This document shows positions 1 to 8,802 of a DNA stretch of 64,000 nucleotides, piece after piece (the stretch's first letter is position 1; each line of letters begins with the position of its first letter). The stretch covers positions 682,001 through 746,000 of the forward strand of contig NZ_LNAL01000003.1 in the NCBI RefSeq assembly GCF_001483135.1, given 5' to 3'. This DNA comes from Solirubrum puertoriconensis (GTDB lineage Bacteria; Bacteroidota; Bacteroidia; Cytophagales; Hymenobacteraceae). A program made the position numbers and the translations under genes. Below the pieces are notes generated by a model. The model was not told the origin of the DNA. It did not search any database and saw only the letters and a program-made list of their open reading frames with translations.

Positions 1-796
1 GAATTTGCGTGAAGCAAGGGTTAGCGAAGTAAGCACCCTTCTTGTGCGCACGCCAAGCGGCGGTAGCGTTCGAGTACTTAGCGTTGGTGCTCAGGTAGAA
101 CACGTTGCCGTAGCCACCGGTGCAGAGCAATACGGCATGGGCCGCGTGCGTCTGGATTTCGCCGGTAATCAGGTTACGCGTTACGATGCCGCGGGCCTGG
201 CCGTCAACCACCACCAGATCGAGCATCTCGGTGCGGGTGTACATCTTCACCTTACCGTAAGCAATCTGGCGCGAGAGGGCCGAGTAAGCACCTAGCAGCA
301 ACTGCTGGCCGGTTTGACCGCGGGCGTAGAACGTACGGCTAACCTGCGCACCACCGAACGAGCGGTTGGCCAGCAATCCGCCGTACTCGCGAGCGAAGGG
401 TACGCCCTGTGCCACGCATTGGTCAATGATGTTTACCGATACCTGGGCCAAACGGTACACGTTGGCTTCGCGGGCGCGGTAGTCACCACCTTTAATCGTA
501 TCGTAGAACAGACGGTACACCGAATCGCCGTCGTTCTGGTAGTTTTTAGCAGCGTTGATACCACCCTGCGCAGCGATGGAGTGTGCGCGACGGGGCGAAT
601 CGTGGAAGGAAAAGGCTTTTACGTTGTAGCCCAGCTCGGCTAACGAAGCCGCCGCCGAAGCACCGGCCAGGCCCGTGCCCACCACAATTACGTCGTACTT
701 CCGCTTGTTAGCCGGGTTTACGAGCTTAACGTTGAACTTGTGCTTCTCCCACTTTTCGGCCAACGGGCCTTCAGGAATCTTAGCTTCCAGCTTCAT
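1..796 (-). CDS. sdhA: Succinate dehydrogenase/fumarate reductase flavoprotein subunit, partial (3' end outside window)
   Basis: Reading the minus strand from the ATG at 796 gives about 265 open codons with no stop before the window edge. The N-terminus carries the FAD-binding glycine motif [10 protein letters not shown] near residues 38-47, and the [11 protein letters not shown] segment near residue 70, where the family attaches FAD covalently to histidine (His72 here). Later text such as [19 protein letters not shown] is typical of SdhA/FrdA. It is the catalytic subunit of complex II and converts succinate to fumarate. It lies 14 bp downstream of the cytochrome b subunit gene, in the usual Bacteroidota order cytochrome b, flavoprotein, iron-sulfur protein, so sdhB is expected just outside the window. 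The visible part is intact. Confidence 0.95.
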   Translation of the reverse strand, partial: MKLEAKIPEGPLAEKWEKHKFNVKLVNPANKRKYDVIVVGTGLAGASAAASLAELGYNVKAFSFHDSPRRAHSIAAQGGINAAKNYQNDGDSVYRLFYDTIKGGDYRAREANVYRLAQVSVNIIDQCVAQGVPFAREYGGLLANRSFGGAQVSRTFYARGQTGQQLLLGAYSALSRQIAYGKVKMYTRTEMLDLVVVDGQARGIVTRNLITGEIQTHAAHAVLLCTGGYGNVFYLSTNAKYSNATAAWRAHKKGAYFANPCFTQI

Positions 797-810
797 AGGG
801 TGCAAACTGG

Positions 811-1488
811 TTAGAATTGCTTAAAGAAGAAGTACAACGGCATCGCAGCAAAACCAGCGCACACGATAATCGAGAAAGCGTAGCCGAAGTACGTAATAAA
901 GGGCGTGTACTTGCGGTGGGTCAGGCCCAACGTCTGGAACGCGCTCTTGAAGCCGTGGATGAGGTGGAAGGCCAATGCGGCCTGCGCCAGCACATACAGC
1001 ACTACATACCACCACTGCTGAAACGAGCTAACCACCAGCGTGTAGAGGTCGTCGTTGTTATTGATGTCCGGATCCAGCTCGCCAAAGCGGGCCCGGTAGA
1101 AGAAGTTGTAGAGGTGTACCAGCAGGAAGATCAGGATGATGGTGCCGAGCAGGCCCATGTTGCGCGACTGCCAGGGCGAGTTCTGCTCGTTGTGGTTTAC
1201 TGCGTAGCCCTGAGCCCCACGCGCCGTTTTGTTGCGACTGGTGAGCATAATGGACTCGTAGATGTGAAAAACAAAGCCTGCTACCAGCACCCATTCAATG
1301 GTGCGGATGACAGGATTTGTACCCATAAAGTGGGAGTAGATATTAAAAGCAGCGCCGCCGTCGTTCTTAAACAACTGGAGGTTGCCGACTAGGTGAATCA
1401 CCAGAAAGGAACACAGGAACAGACCCGTGACAGCCATGATGATTTTACGGCCGATACTGCTGGAAAGCGCTTTGCTAAGCCAACTCAT
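811..1488 (-). CDS. sdhC: Succinate dehydrogenase cytochrome b subunit
   Basis: 225 residues starting [15 protein letters not shown], the characteristic start of the Bacteroidota/epsilon-type cytochrome b558 subunit of complex II. About five hydrophobic membrane segments are visible (for example near residues 15-35, 60-80, 110-130, 160-180 and 200-220). Histidines in or near these segments (HLVGN near 32, FHIYE near 75, HLIHGF near 175) are candidates for binding two b hemes. It anchors the flavoprotein and iron-sulfur subunits to the inner membrane and passes electrons to menaquinone. It is the first gene of the sdh operon, with sdhA 14 bp downstream. A good promoter match lies 40-70 bp upstream. 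Confidence 0.93.
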   Translation of the reverse strand: MSWLSKALSSSIGRKIIMAVTGLFLCSFLVIHLVGNLQLFKNDGGAAFNIYSHFMGTNPVIRTIEWVLVAGFVFHIYESIMLTSRNKTARGAQGYAVNHNEQNSPWQSRNMGLLGTIILIFLLVHLYNFFYRARFGELDPDINNNDDLYTLVVSSFQQWWYVVLYVLAQAALAFHLIHGFKSAFQTLGLTHRKYTPFITYFGYAFSIIVCAGFAAMPLYFFFKQF

Positions 1489-1528
1489 ACGTGAACGAAA
1501 GGGTGAGAAAATGGTCGGTTGTACCGGC

Positions 1529-1560
1529 CAAAGGTACTGCCCGACCCGGTACGAAACAAT
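1529..1560 (-). promoter_or_regulatory. Candidate sigma-ABfr-type promoter of the sdh operon
   Basis: On the minus strand TACCTTTG (1529-1536) matches the Bacteroidota -7 consensus TAnnTTTG. A TTG (1557-1559) lies 20 bases upstream, the usual spacing for the -33 element. The site is 41 bp before the sdhC start codon. Confidence 0.5.
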
Positions 1561-1736
1561 GTAACATAAGCCGAACAGTAATTAAGCCCGGAAGCAAGCC
1601 AAACCACCTAGGCTGTTGAACCGTTACACACATCGTACTATTGTACTAACCCATCCTGTACGGTTTTTGTTAGGTTGCTCGAGGATTTTTCCTCATCTTC
1701 TTTGCCACTCTCCGACGCTTCTAACGGATTAGCTAT

Positions 1737-4601
1737 ATGATGCTTCCGCTACCTTATTGCCGACCTCTGCGGAAGGTCGTGTCTTCTTTGCTGGTATTTG
1801 TGCTTTGGCTGATGGCAAGCCAAGCCATGGCCACCCACATCCGGGCCGGCGACATACAGGCGCGCGCCGATCCGAACAACCCGCTCCGGATTATTTTCCA
1901 GATGATCATCTACACTGACTCCCGCTCGGCGGCGTCGGCTGATGAAACGGAAACTATATTTTATGGTGATGGCACTACCAGCGGCGTAAATGCTATTACT
2001 GTGGCCAGCCGTACCAACATTGGCAACGACATCCTGCGGAACGTTTACAATTTCGAGCACACCTACAACGCGCCGGGCAGCTACTTTGTAAGCTTTATCG
2101 GCGAGAACCGGGCCACGGGCATCAGAAACATGCAGGCTTCGGATGCGCAAAACTTCTACATCCATACCCGCATTACCATCGACCCCATTGTGGGGGCCAA
2201 TAATTCGCCGGTGCTGAATGCCCCAGCCGTTGATCGGGCTACCGCCGGGCAAGTGTTTCTGCACAACCCTGCCGCCTCCGACCCCGATGGCGACTCGCTT
2301 TCGTACCGCTTGGTGGTTTGCCAGCGCGAGCCTCGCGGAGTGGTGGGTATCACCACTGCTACTACCAACCGCAACCGCCCTCAGCCTACGCCGGTGCCTG
2401 GCTATGCTTACCCCAACGAGCAAAGTGTGTCGCCGGGGGGCGTACAAGTGCCTTATGCTGGCCCGCCTAATCCGCAGGTTGGCGAACCGGCTACGTTAAC
2501 CATTGATGAAAGAACCGGACAACTAGTTTGGAACGCACCCAGCACGCGTGGGCTAGGCGACTACAACGTTGCCTTCATCGTGACGGAGTGGCGACGCGAT
2601 GCTAACGGTGGCCGGCGCATCATCGGCGAAGTAATCCGCGACATGCAGATTACGGTGGTGGCCTCGAACAACCAGCGCCCGACTGTGTTTGTGCCGCGCG
2701 ATACCTGCGTAATAGCAGGCGCTACCATCACGCGCACCATCACCGGTACCGACCCCGACAACCACACCATGCAATTGCAGGCGTTTGGGGGTATTTTTCC
2801 GCCGGCTACGTTCCGGCAAACCATCAGCCGGCCGGGCTACGTGGCAGGGGTATTTCAGTGGACTACCAGCTGCTCCGATGTAGCCTCCGACCCCACGCAA
2901 GTGGTGTTTAAGGTGCAAGATCAACCCCCCGGAGCTACCTCGCCATTGATTGACGAGCGGCCGTGGCGCATAACGGTAGTTGGCCCGCCGCCTACTAACT
3001 TAACGGGCAGGGCGCAAGGAGGCTCCGTTGTTATCAACTGGGACCGATACATCTGCACCAACGCTTCACGCATCCTAATCTACCGCAAAGAGAATACCTC
3101 CTCGTTCCAGCCTGGACCGTGCGAAACAGGTATTCCCGCCAGTGCCGGCTACACGCAGGTGGGCTCGGTGGCTAGTAACGTTGTCACCTTCACCGACGAT
3201 AACGGCGGCCGGGGCCTGGAGCGGGGCAAAACATACTGCTACCGCATTTACGCCGAGTTTCCGCGGCCAGCGGGTGGGGCTAGCATTGCCTCGCAGGAAG
3301 TGTGCGTGAAGCTCGAAGGCAGGGCTGCACTGTTCACCAACGTCACCGTCGACCGTACCGATGTAACCAACGGCCAGATTACCGTTAAGTGGACCAAACC
3401 GGCCAGCTCGTCGGGCTTCAACCCGCCGATTGGTTACCGCTTGTTCCGGGGCGAAGGGCAAAGCCCTGCCACCGGCAGCTACACATTGGTAAACACCATC
3501 AACAACCTGAACGATACGGTATATGTAGACAGCGGCCTCGATACCGAAAACAAAGCCTACACCTACCGACTCGAGTTCTTCAGCAACGTTTCAACACAGC
3601 CCGGCTCGGCGGCAATTATCGAGAATGCAGGGCCGGCCAGCAGCGTACGTCTGAACGGGGTGGCAAACCCCACAGCCAACAGCATCAAGCTGAACTGGAC
3701 CTACAACGTGCCCTGGGACAACAGCCAGCAGCGTACCCGCATTTACCGCCGCGACCCGGGCGGAACAACCTATGTGCTCATTGCCGACACGGTGGTTACG
3801 CGTACCGGTGGCACTTTCACCGACCGTGGTACGGCGGCTCAGCCCTTGCGCCGCGACCGGACATACTGCTACTATGTGGAAACCGTAGGTACCTACGGCT
3901 CGCCCACTTTGCCCTCCAACTTGCTGAACAAGAGCCAGGAACGTTGTATAACGCTGGCTTCGGTACCGTGCACACCAATACTTACGCTGCGCCCCATCAA
4001 CTGCGACAGCGTAGCCGTTACGCTGCCGCGCGGTGGGCAAGCGCGCTACAACAACTACCTGAGCTGGACCCTAGGTGACACGCCGGCCAACTGCGGCCGC
4101 AACATTGCTTTCTACCGCGTGTTGTTCCGGGCGCCGGGCCGCGAGGAGTTTGAAGAGCTGGGCCGCACGCCGGTGCAGAGCTTTGTGCACCGCAACCTGG
4201 CCTCGGCAGCAGGCTGCTACGCTGTAGTGGCAGTCGATTCGGCGGGTACTGCGAGTGCGCAAAGCAACGTAGCATGCCAGGACAACTGCCAGATCTTTGT
4301 GCTGCCGAACATCTTTACGCCCAACGGCGACGGCCGCAACGACACCTTCAAGCCCATTTTCGCCAGCCCGGTAGCCCGCGCCAAGGTGCAAATCTTTAAC
4401 CGTTGGGGTACCAAGGTGTACGAAGGCAATGCCTCGAGCGACCTGACCTTGTGGAACGGTGGCGGTGGCCGCGGCAATGAAGGCGGCGACACCGGGGCAC
4501 GCGCTTCGGCCGGCACGTACTACTACCTGATAGAAGTAGAGTTTGCCGACCTGAACCGCACCACCCGAACGTTTAAAGGTTGGGTAGAGCTGATGAGGTA
4601 A
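1737..4601 (+). CDS. Large secreted protein with fibronectin-like modules and CHU_C (T9SS type B) sorting domain
   Basis: 954 residues. Residues 1-32 form a signal peptide (hydrophobic VVSSLLVFVLWLMAS, cleavage near AMA-THIRAG). The N-terminal part has THIRAGDIQ and a PKD/cadherin-like stretch (DRATAGQVFLHNPAASDPDGD near 180-200, repeated as TGTDPDNHTMQLQ near 335). Residues about 420-800 read as three or four fibronectin type III-like modules with repeated TYCYRIY/YCYYVE strands. The last 102 residues start at FVLPNIFTPNGDGRND and end in FKGWVELMR, which is the gliding motility-associated C-terminal (CHU_C) domain that routes cargo through the type IX secretion system. It probably acts on the cell surface or outside; the binding partner is unknown. 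It is a single-gene unit followed by a strong terminator. The start is the first ATG after an AT-rich leader; ATGATG leaves one codon of ambiguity. Confidence 0.85.
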   Translation: MMLPLPYCRPLRKVVSSLLVFVLWLMASQAMATHIRAGDIQARADPNNPLRIIFQMIIYTDSRSAASADETETIFYGDGTTSGVNAITVASRTNIGNDILRNVYNFEHTYNAPGSYFVSFIGENRATGIRNMQASDAQNFYIHTRITIDPIVGANNSPVLNAPAVDRATAGQVFLHNPAASDPDGDSLSYRLVVCQREPRGVVGITTATTNRNRPQPTPVPGYAYPNEQSVSPGGVQVPYAGPPNPQVGEPATLTIDERTGQLVWNAPSTRGLGDYNVAFIVTEWRRDANGGRRIIGEVIRDMQITVVASNNQRPTVFVPRDTCVIAGATITRTITGTDPDNHTMQLQAFGGIFPPATFRQTISRPGYVAGVFQWTTSCSDVASDPTQVVFKVQDQPPGATSPLIDERPWRITVVGPPPTNLTGRAQGGSVVINWDRYICTNASRILIYRKENTSSFQPGPCETGIPASAGYTQVGSVASNVVTFTDDNGGRGLERGKTYCYRIYAEFPRPAGGASIASQEVCVKLEGRAALFTNVTVDRTDVTNGQITVKWTKPASSSGFNPPIGYRLFRGEGQSPATGSYTLVNTINNLNDTVYVDSGLDTENKAYTYRLEFFSNVSTQPGSAAIIENAGPASSVRLNGVANPTANSIKLNWTYNVPWDNSQQRTRIYRRDPGGTTYVLIADTVVTRTGGTFTDRGTAAQPLRRDRTYCYYVETVGTYGSPTLPSNLLNKSQERCITLASVPCTPILTLRPINCDSVAVTLPRGGQARYNNYLSWTLGDTPANCGRNIAFYRVLFRAPGREEFEELGRTPVQSFVHRNLASAAGCYAVVAVDSAGTASAQSNVACQDNCQIFVLPNIFTPNGDGRNDTFKPIFASPVARAKVQIFNRWGTKVYEGNASSDLTLWNGGGGRGNEGGDTGARASAGTYYYLIEVEFADLNRTTRTFKGWVELMR

Positions 4602-4624
4602 CTGCCTTGGTAAACAAAACCCTT

Positions 4625-4660
4625 AAAGCGGGCTGCCAGCTACTGGCAGCCCGCTTTTTG
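4625..4660 (+). terminator. Rho-independent terminator of the CHU_C protein gene
   Basis: A 15-bp perfect stem (left arm 4625-4639, right arm 4643-4657) with a three-base loop is followed by a T run, 24 bp after the stop codon. Confidence 0.9.
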
Positions 4661-4661
4661 T

Positions 4662-4905
4662 TGTTACTGATGCGCGTTTAACACGGCAATATGCTTTGCA
4701 GAGCTTAGCTCAGGTTCTTCGATGCAGGGCGTATTCAGCAATGGACATGATGCCTAGGTGCTGCCTACGCAAGGAGGTTTTGCGACCTAGGTAGCGGCGT
4801 TGATTTTGCGCATAAGGCCCTGATTGCGCACCTTGCGGCCTGTTTAGCCGATGCTAAACCGGGCACCGCGCCCGCCATAGTTTCTTCCATCGATTTTCCC
4901 TCTTG
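4662..4905. other. Intergenic region upstream of fabD
   Basis: With the preceding terminator this makes about 300 bp without a gene. It holds two CCTAGG palindromes (4753 and 4787) 34 bp apart. No consensus -33/-7 promoter is evident, and no ORF with recognisable content is seen on either strand. Confidence 0.5.
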
Positions 4906-5790
4906 ATGAAAGCAGTAGTATTCCCCGGCCAGGGCAGCCAGTTTACGGGCATGGGCCGCGAGCTTTTCGAGCAAAACGCCGAGGCCAAGCGCCTGATGCA
5001 GCAAGCCAACGAAATCCTGGGCTTCTCGCTCACCGATATCATGTTTACGGGCTCCGACGAAGACCTGCGCCGCACCGACGTAACGCAGCCGGCCATCTTT
5101 GTGCACTCGGTAGCGCAGTTTGTGGCCACGCCCGGCCTGCGGCCCGATATGGTAGCCGGCCACTCGCTAGGCGAGTTTTCGGCGCTGGTAGCGGCGGGGG
5201 TACTGAAGTTTGAAGACGCGCTGCAGCTGGTGGCCCGCCGTGCCCAAGCCATGCAGGCCGCCTGCGAAGAGCAGCCCGGCACCATGGCTGCCATCCTAGG
5301 CCTCGACGATGCCGCAGTAGAGCGCATTTGCCAGGAAATCACGCAGGGCGGCAACGTAGTGGTAGCGGCCAACTACAACTGCCCCGGCCAGCTGGTAATC
5401 AGCGGCTCGAAGCTGGGCATTGAGCAAGCTTGCGAAGCCCTGAAGGCTGCTGGCGCCAAACGCGCGCTGCCGCTGCCGGTGGGCGGGGCTTTCCACTCGC
5501 CGCTGATGCAATCGGCCGAGGCGGCATTGGCCGAGGCTATTGGCCGTACTACCTTCAGTGCGGGCCGCTGCGCCGTGTACCAGAACGTGGACGCCGCGCC
5601 GCACACCAACCCCGACGAAATCCGCCAGAACCTGATCAGCCAACTCACCGCGCCCGTACGCTGGACGCAATCGGTACAGCGCATGACGCAGGACGGCACC
5701 ACCGAGTTTGTGGAGTGCGGCCCCGGCAAGGTGCTGCAAGGCTTGGTGAAGAAAATTTCGCCGCAAGCCGCTACCAGCTCGGTTCAGTAA
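4906..5790 (+). CDS. fabD: ACP S-malonyltransferase
   Basis: 294 residues from the ATG at 4906 (a TTG directly before it is less likely). It transfers malonyl from malonyl-CoA to acyl carrier protein, supplying chain-extension units for type II fatty acid synthesis in the cytosol. Visible family signatures are VFPGQGSQ at residues 5-12, the nucleophile elbow GHSLGE with catalytic Ser87, and GGAFHSPLM near residue 200 with the catalytic histidine. QNVDAAPHTNPDEI and ECGPGKVLQGL near the C-terminus are also typical. Length is normal, slightly short. The gene stands alone rather than in a fab cluster and is followed by its own terminator. Confidence 0.96.
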   Translation: MKAVVFPGQGSQFTGMGRELFEQNAEAKRLMQQANEILGFSLTDIMFTGSDEDLRRTDVTQPAIFVHSVAQFVATPGLRPDMVAGHSLGEFSALVAAGVLKFEDALQLVARRAQAMQAACEEQPGTMAAILGLDDAAVERICQEITQGGNVVVAANYNCPGQLVISGSKLGIEQACEALKAAGAKRALPLPVGGAFHSPLMQSAEAALAEAIGRTTFSAGRCAVYQNVDAAPHTNPDEIRQNLISQLTAPVRWTQSVQRMTQDGTTEFVECGPGKVLQGLVKKISPQAATSSVQ

Positions 5791-5805
5791 GCAACAACCC
5801 GCACG

Positions 5806-5839
5806 AAGAGCCGGCCCGCCGCCGGCTCTTTTGCTTTTC
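5806..5839 (+). terminator. Rho-independent terminator of fabD
   Basis: A 10-bp stem AAGAGCCGGC (5806-5815) pairs with GCCGGCTCTT (5821-5830) across a five-base loop and is followed by TTGCTTTT. It ends just before the next gene's start codon, so that gene's leader is very short. Confidence 0.8.
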
Positions 5840-5850
5840 GCCCTAGGTGC

Positions 5851-7026
5851 ATGGAGCAGCCACGGCTGACAGGAGGGGGGAGTACCACATGGCTTAAAAT
5901 CAGTTTGCTGGCAGCGGGTTGGCTGCTGGGCCTGTTTGCGTACGCCTACTGGCCCGGCCCCGGCACCACTCACGACTCCTATTACTACCTCTCGGCAGCC
6001 AGCAGCTTTGCCGAGCAGGGCCGTTTGCTGAACCCCGATGGCTCGCTCTACCGCTGGTGGGGGCCGCTGTACCCGATGTTGCTATCCGCTGGCGTGGGCA
6101 ACCCCAAGGCGTGGGTAGGCGTGCTAAACGGCATCAGTTTGCTTGGCTGCCTAGGTGCCTGGGGGTGGCTGGGCAGGCAGGTGCTGCCCAGCCGGGCCAT
6201 GGTTGCTGGTTTTACAGTAGCACTGAGCTGCGCTACGCCGTGGCTGGCTACGGCCAAGTTTGTGTGGTCGGAGCCAGTGTTTGGGTTGCTGTTTGCATTG
6301 TACTCGGTGGCGTTGTACCAATACCTGCAGCACGGCGGCCCTAAGTGGTTGCTGGCAGCTACTGTGTTTGGAGTGTTGTTGCCGTTGCAGCGCACGTCGG
6401 GGCTGTTCCTGCTGGTGGGCATGGGGCTGGGCTTGCTGCTAGCTTACCCTGATATATGGCGACGCCAACGCGGCGCATTGCTGCTGCATGGCGCGGCAGG
6501 CGGTTTAGCTGCCTTGGCTTGGCTGCTTTACGCGCGAATGGTAGCGCCCCGCCCCGAGTTCTACCGCAATAAAGGCTGGCAAGGCATACGCGAAGCCTTG
6601 GCCGATTACGGCTATGTGCTGGTACGTTGGATCGTGCCGGTGCAGCAAGCCGAATGGCCGAAACACTGGCTGTTTCTGGTACTGCTGCTTGTGCTGCTGG
6701 CTGGGCTGTTGTACCTGGGTTGGCAGCACAGCCACCGAATAATCCGGCTGCTGAGCGTTGCAGTAGCGGTATACTTGCTCATCCACATGGGCACCATGGT
6801 AATTAGCCGCAGCGCCGGCAACGTGTACGATGTGGAGCGGTACTGCGCCGTGGTGTACGGCCCGCTGCTGCTGGTGCTGGCTGCTGCCGTTTCGGAAGCT
6901 GCTACCAAGCGGCGTTGGGCGGCGTGGCTACTGGCCATTTGGCTGCTGTACCCGGCCGCGCGGGCTGTGCGGGTAGCCAACTTTTACCACCACCGGCCGG
7001 TGCAGCCGTTGGCGGTGCCAAAGTAA
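5851..7026 (+). CDS. Polytopic membrane protein, probable glycosyltransferase family 39-like
   Basis: 391 residues, very hydrophobic with about nine to ten membrane segments separated by short loops. The first periplasmic loop after the first membrane segment reads GPGTTHDSYYYLSAASSFAE, close to the pattern of GT-C fold glycosyltransferases (PMT/ArnT/GT39), where an acidic residue (here THDS) lies in that loop. By analogy it would transfer a sugar from a polyprenyl-phosphate donor on the periplasmic side, but no acceptor can be inferred. The gene starts within 12 bp of the fabD terminator and converges on folK. No close family member is recognised by name, so the function is inferred from topology and one loop motif only. 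Confidence 0.6.
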   Translation: MEQPRLTGGGSTTWLKISLLAAGWLLGLFAYAYWPGPGTTHDSYYYLSAASSFAEQGRLLNPDGSLYRWWGPLYPMLLSAGVGNPKAWVGVLNGISLLGCLGAWGWLGRQVLPSRAMVAGFTVALSCATPWLATAKFVWSEPVFGLLFALYSVALYQYLQHGGPKWLLAATVFGVLLPLQRTSGLFLLVGMGLGLLLAYPDIWRRQRGALLLHGAAGGLAALAWLLYARMVAPRPEFYRNKGWQGIREALADYGYVLVRWIVPVQQAEWPKHWLFLVLLLVLLAGLLYLGWQHSHRIIRLLSVAVAVYLLIHMGTMVISRSAGNVYDVERYCAVVYGPLLLVLAAAVSEAATKRRWAAWLLAIWLLYPAARAVRVANFYHHRPVQPLAVPK

Positions 7027-7048
7027 CCTGGCCAACGAGTACCCTAGG

Positions 7049-7549
7049 TTACATGTCGCCCAGCCACTGCTCCACGGGCAGCTTATCGGGGCAGTCGGCG
7101 AGCAAATCGGCAACGCTTTTGTGCAGCTCGGGGTGCACGTAGGTGGTGGCAATGTCGGCTAGGGGCGTGAGGGCAAACATGCGCTCGGGCAGCCGCGGGT
7201 GCGGTATGGTAAGCCGCTCGGTGTGCAGCACCAGGTCGTCGTAGAAAAGGATATCGACATCCAGGGTGCGCGGGCCCCAGGGCTCCAGCCGCTCGCGGCC
7301 GAGCTGCTGTTCTACCTGTTGGCAGGCATCGAGCAACTGCTCGGGCTCGAGGTCGGTGTTCAGCAGAATGGCTTGGTTCAGGAAAGCCGGTTGGCCTTCG
7401 TTGCCCCAGGCGGCGGTTTCGTACACGGCCGATACCGACACGATTTTACCGGCTTTGGTAGCCAGCGCCACCAGGGCGCGGTGCAGGGTAGCTACCCGGT
7501 CGCCGAGGTTCGAGCCGAGCAAGAGGTAGGCGTTGTGCTTGTGGTTCAT
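7049..7549 (-). CDS. folK: 2-amino-4-hydroxy-6-hydroxymethyldihydropteridine diphosphokinase
   Basis: 166 residues. It transfers pyrophosphate from ATP to 6-hydroxymethyl-7,8-dihydropterin in folate synthesis. The N-terminus has LLLGSNLGDR (residues 10-19), followed by the conserved SAVYETAAWG and the loop FLNQAILLNT. The signature WGPRTLDVDILFYDD (near 92-106) contains the two magnesium-binding aspartates, and IPHPRLPERMFALTPLADIA completes the active site. Length is normal. The downstream alpha/beta hydrolase of the same strand starts upstream of it (stop at 7553, three bases before the folK start), so the two probably form an operon. Confidence 0.96.
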   Translation of the reverse strand: MNHKHNAYLLLGSNLGDRVATLHRALVALATKAGKIVSVSAVYETAAWGNEGQPAFLNQAILLNTDLEPEQLLDACQQVEQQLGRERLEPWGPRTLDVDILFYDDLVLHTERLTIPHPRLPERMFALTPLADIATTYVHPELHKSVADLLADCPDKLPVEQWLGDM

Positions 7550-7552
7550 GGC

Positions 7553-8431
7553 CTAGGAGGCTTGGCGCTGAAAGAAGGCAATGGTGCGTTCGGCTACCTC
7601 GTGGGCGGGCTCGGGCAGGTGCTCGGCATCCCAGGGGTGCGCGCCGCCAAACATGTGCCCTGCGCCGGGCAATATTACCAGCTCGGTGTCGGGTTTCCAG
7701 CGGGGTAGCTCGTGCGCTTTTTGTACGGGTAAGGTCTCGTCTTGGTCGCCATGAATCACGAGCAGCGGCTGGCGCAGCTTGCGGCGCACGTTGTGCGGAA
7801 TATCGAGGCGCAGGCGGTTGGTATGGAAGTCTTCCACAATCTGGAAGTACAGCGGCAATTGCTGTTTGGTGCGGGCATTCTCGACGTGGATGACGCCCAC
7901 TTGCTGCCACTGCTGCATCATGGGCTCGGGCCAGCCGGGGTTTACGTTGGTAATGGGCGCCCACGCCGCTACCGCCTTCACGCGTTTGTCCTCGGCCCCT
8001 TTCAGCATCACCAGTCCGCCGCCGCGGCTGTGGCCGGCAAGGTACAGGTGCCCTAGGTTCATTTCGGCGGGTGGCACGGGGGTGGTGCCGGGCTGGTGCA
8101 GGGCATCGAGCAGGCAGCCGATATCATCGAGTTCGATGCTGAAGTTGTTGCGGCCGAAGGCATCGAGGTCTTCCAGGTCGCCGGTGCCGCCAATTACCAC
8201 CCCGTTGTGCGATAAATCAAGCTTCACGAACACAAAGCCGCGCTGGGCAAAGTAATCGGCCAGTACGTTGAAGTGCCCCCAATCCTTAAAGCCCTTAAAG
8301 CCGTGCACAAACACCACCACCGGCTTGGGCCTGCCATCGGGCACAAAACGGGCATCGGCTGCAAACGGCCGCGTGTGGTGCGAGGGCGTCAGCACAAAAT
8401 CGAGGCGGGTGAGGGTTGCGGTTGCAGACAT
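7553..8431 (-). CDS. Alpha/beta hydrolase (dienelactone hydrolase-like)
   Basis: 292 residues with an alpha/beta hydrolase fold. PVVVFVHGFKGFKDWGHF near residues 37-54 is the strand and oxyanion HG motif. GHSRGGGLV near 134-142 is the nucleophile elbow with catalytic serine. LLVIHGDQDETLPVQKAHEL (near 224) carries the acid residue, and GAGHMFGG (near 257) supplies the catalytic histidine. No signal peptide is seen, so it is probably cytosolic. The substrate cannot be told; such proteins are usually annotated as dienelactone hydrolases or acyl esterases. Its stop codon TAG is embedded in a CCTAGG palindrome directly before folK, with which it is probably co-transcribed. Confidence 0.85.
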   Translation of the reverse strand: MSATATLTRLDFVLTPSHHTRPFAADARFVPDGRPKPVVVFVHGFKGFKDWGHFNVLADYFAQRGFVFVKLDLSHNGVVIGGTGDLEDLDAFGRNNFSIELDDIGCLLDALHQPGTTPVPPAEMNLGHLYLAGHSRGGGLVMLKGAEDKRVKAVAAWAPITNVNPGWPEPMMQQWQQVGVIHVENARTKQQLPLYFQIVEDFHTNRLRLDIPHNVRRKLRQPLLVIHGDQDETLPVQKAHELPRWKPDTELVILPGAGHMFGGAHPWDAEHLPEPAHEVAERTIAFFQRQAS

Positions 8432-8474
8432 AGGACAATAGGCGAATGGGGCCCGGAAGCCCGACAGTTGAGGG

Positions 8475-8725
8475 TTACAGCAGAAGGTACGTAACCAAGA
8501 ACAGAAACGGCCGATAGATGCTTGTGATAAGCCATAAAAAGCCCAGCGTGGTGGCTGCCGCTGCTGCCAGTGCCGCTGCTTACCTAGGCGTAGTCGTGGT
8601 AGTGGAGGCGCTTACTGCCATAGGCGTGGCAGTAAGCACCTTGCAGCGCGGTGCCGCAGTTTGCGCAGCGGGTATCGGTGGCCGACACAGCAGGTAATTG
8701 GTTGGCGGTTGGTGGCCTAAACTAA
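8475..8725 (-). pseudogene. Decayed zinc-ribbon membrane protein remnant (DUF3667-like)
   Basis: No intact gene fits here, but the minus strand holds two fragments. At 8688-8584 one frame reads RCANCGTALQGAYCHAYGSKR then HYHDYA and a stop. This resembles the N-terminal double CxxC ribbon (CxxCG...G.YC..CGQK) of Bacteroidota DUF3667 membrane proteins, with the last cysteine replaced by tyrosine and the glutamine by serine. Shifted one frame, 8582-8475 encodes a hydrophobic tail AAAATTLGFLWLITSIYRPF followed by LFLVTYLLL and a stop. The missing middle (well over 100 residues in the family), the frame change, the lost cysteine and the lack of a good start codon all point to a deletion relic. Assignment of the tail to the same family is less certain than the ribbon. 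Confidence 0.45.
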
Positions 8726-8802
8726 GCATCCGCCGTATTCTGCCCGACCCTTCCGCTTAAAAACTGCCGCCGCGTGCGTATCATTGCGCGCCCAACCACC
8801 GC

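Noticed and set aside
4765-5372. Minus-strand frames over the fabD start
   Set aside because: Antisense to the conserved FabD active-site region with no domain of their own.
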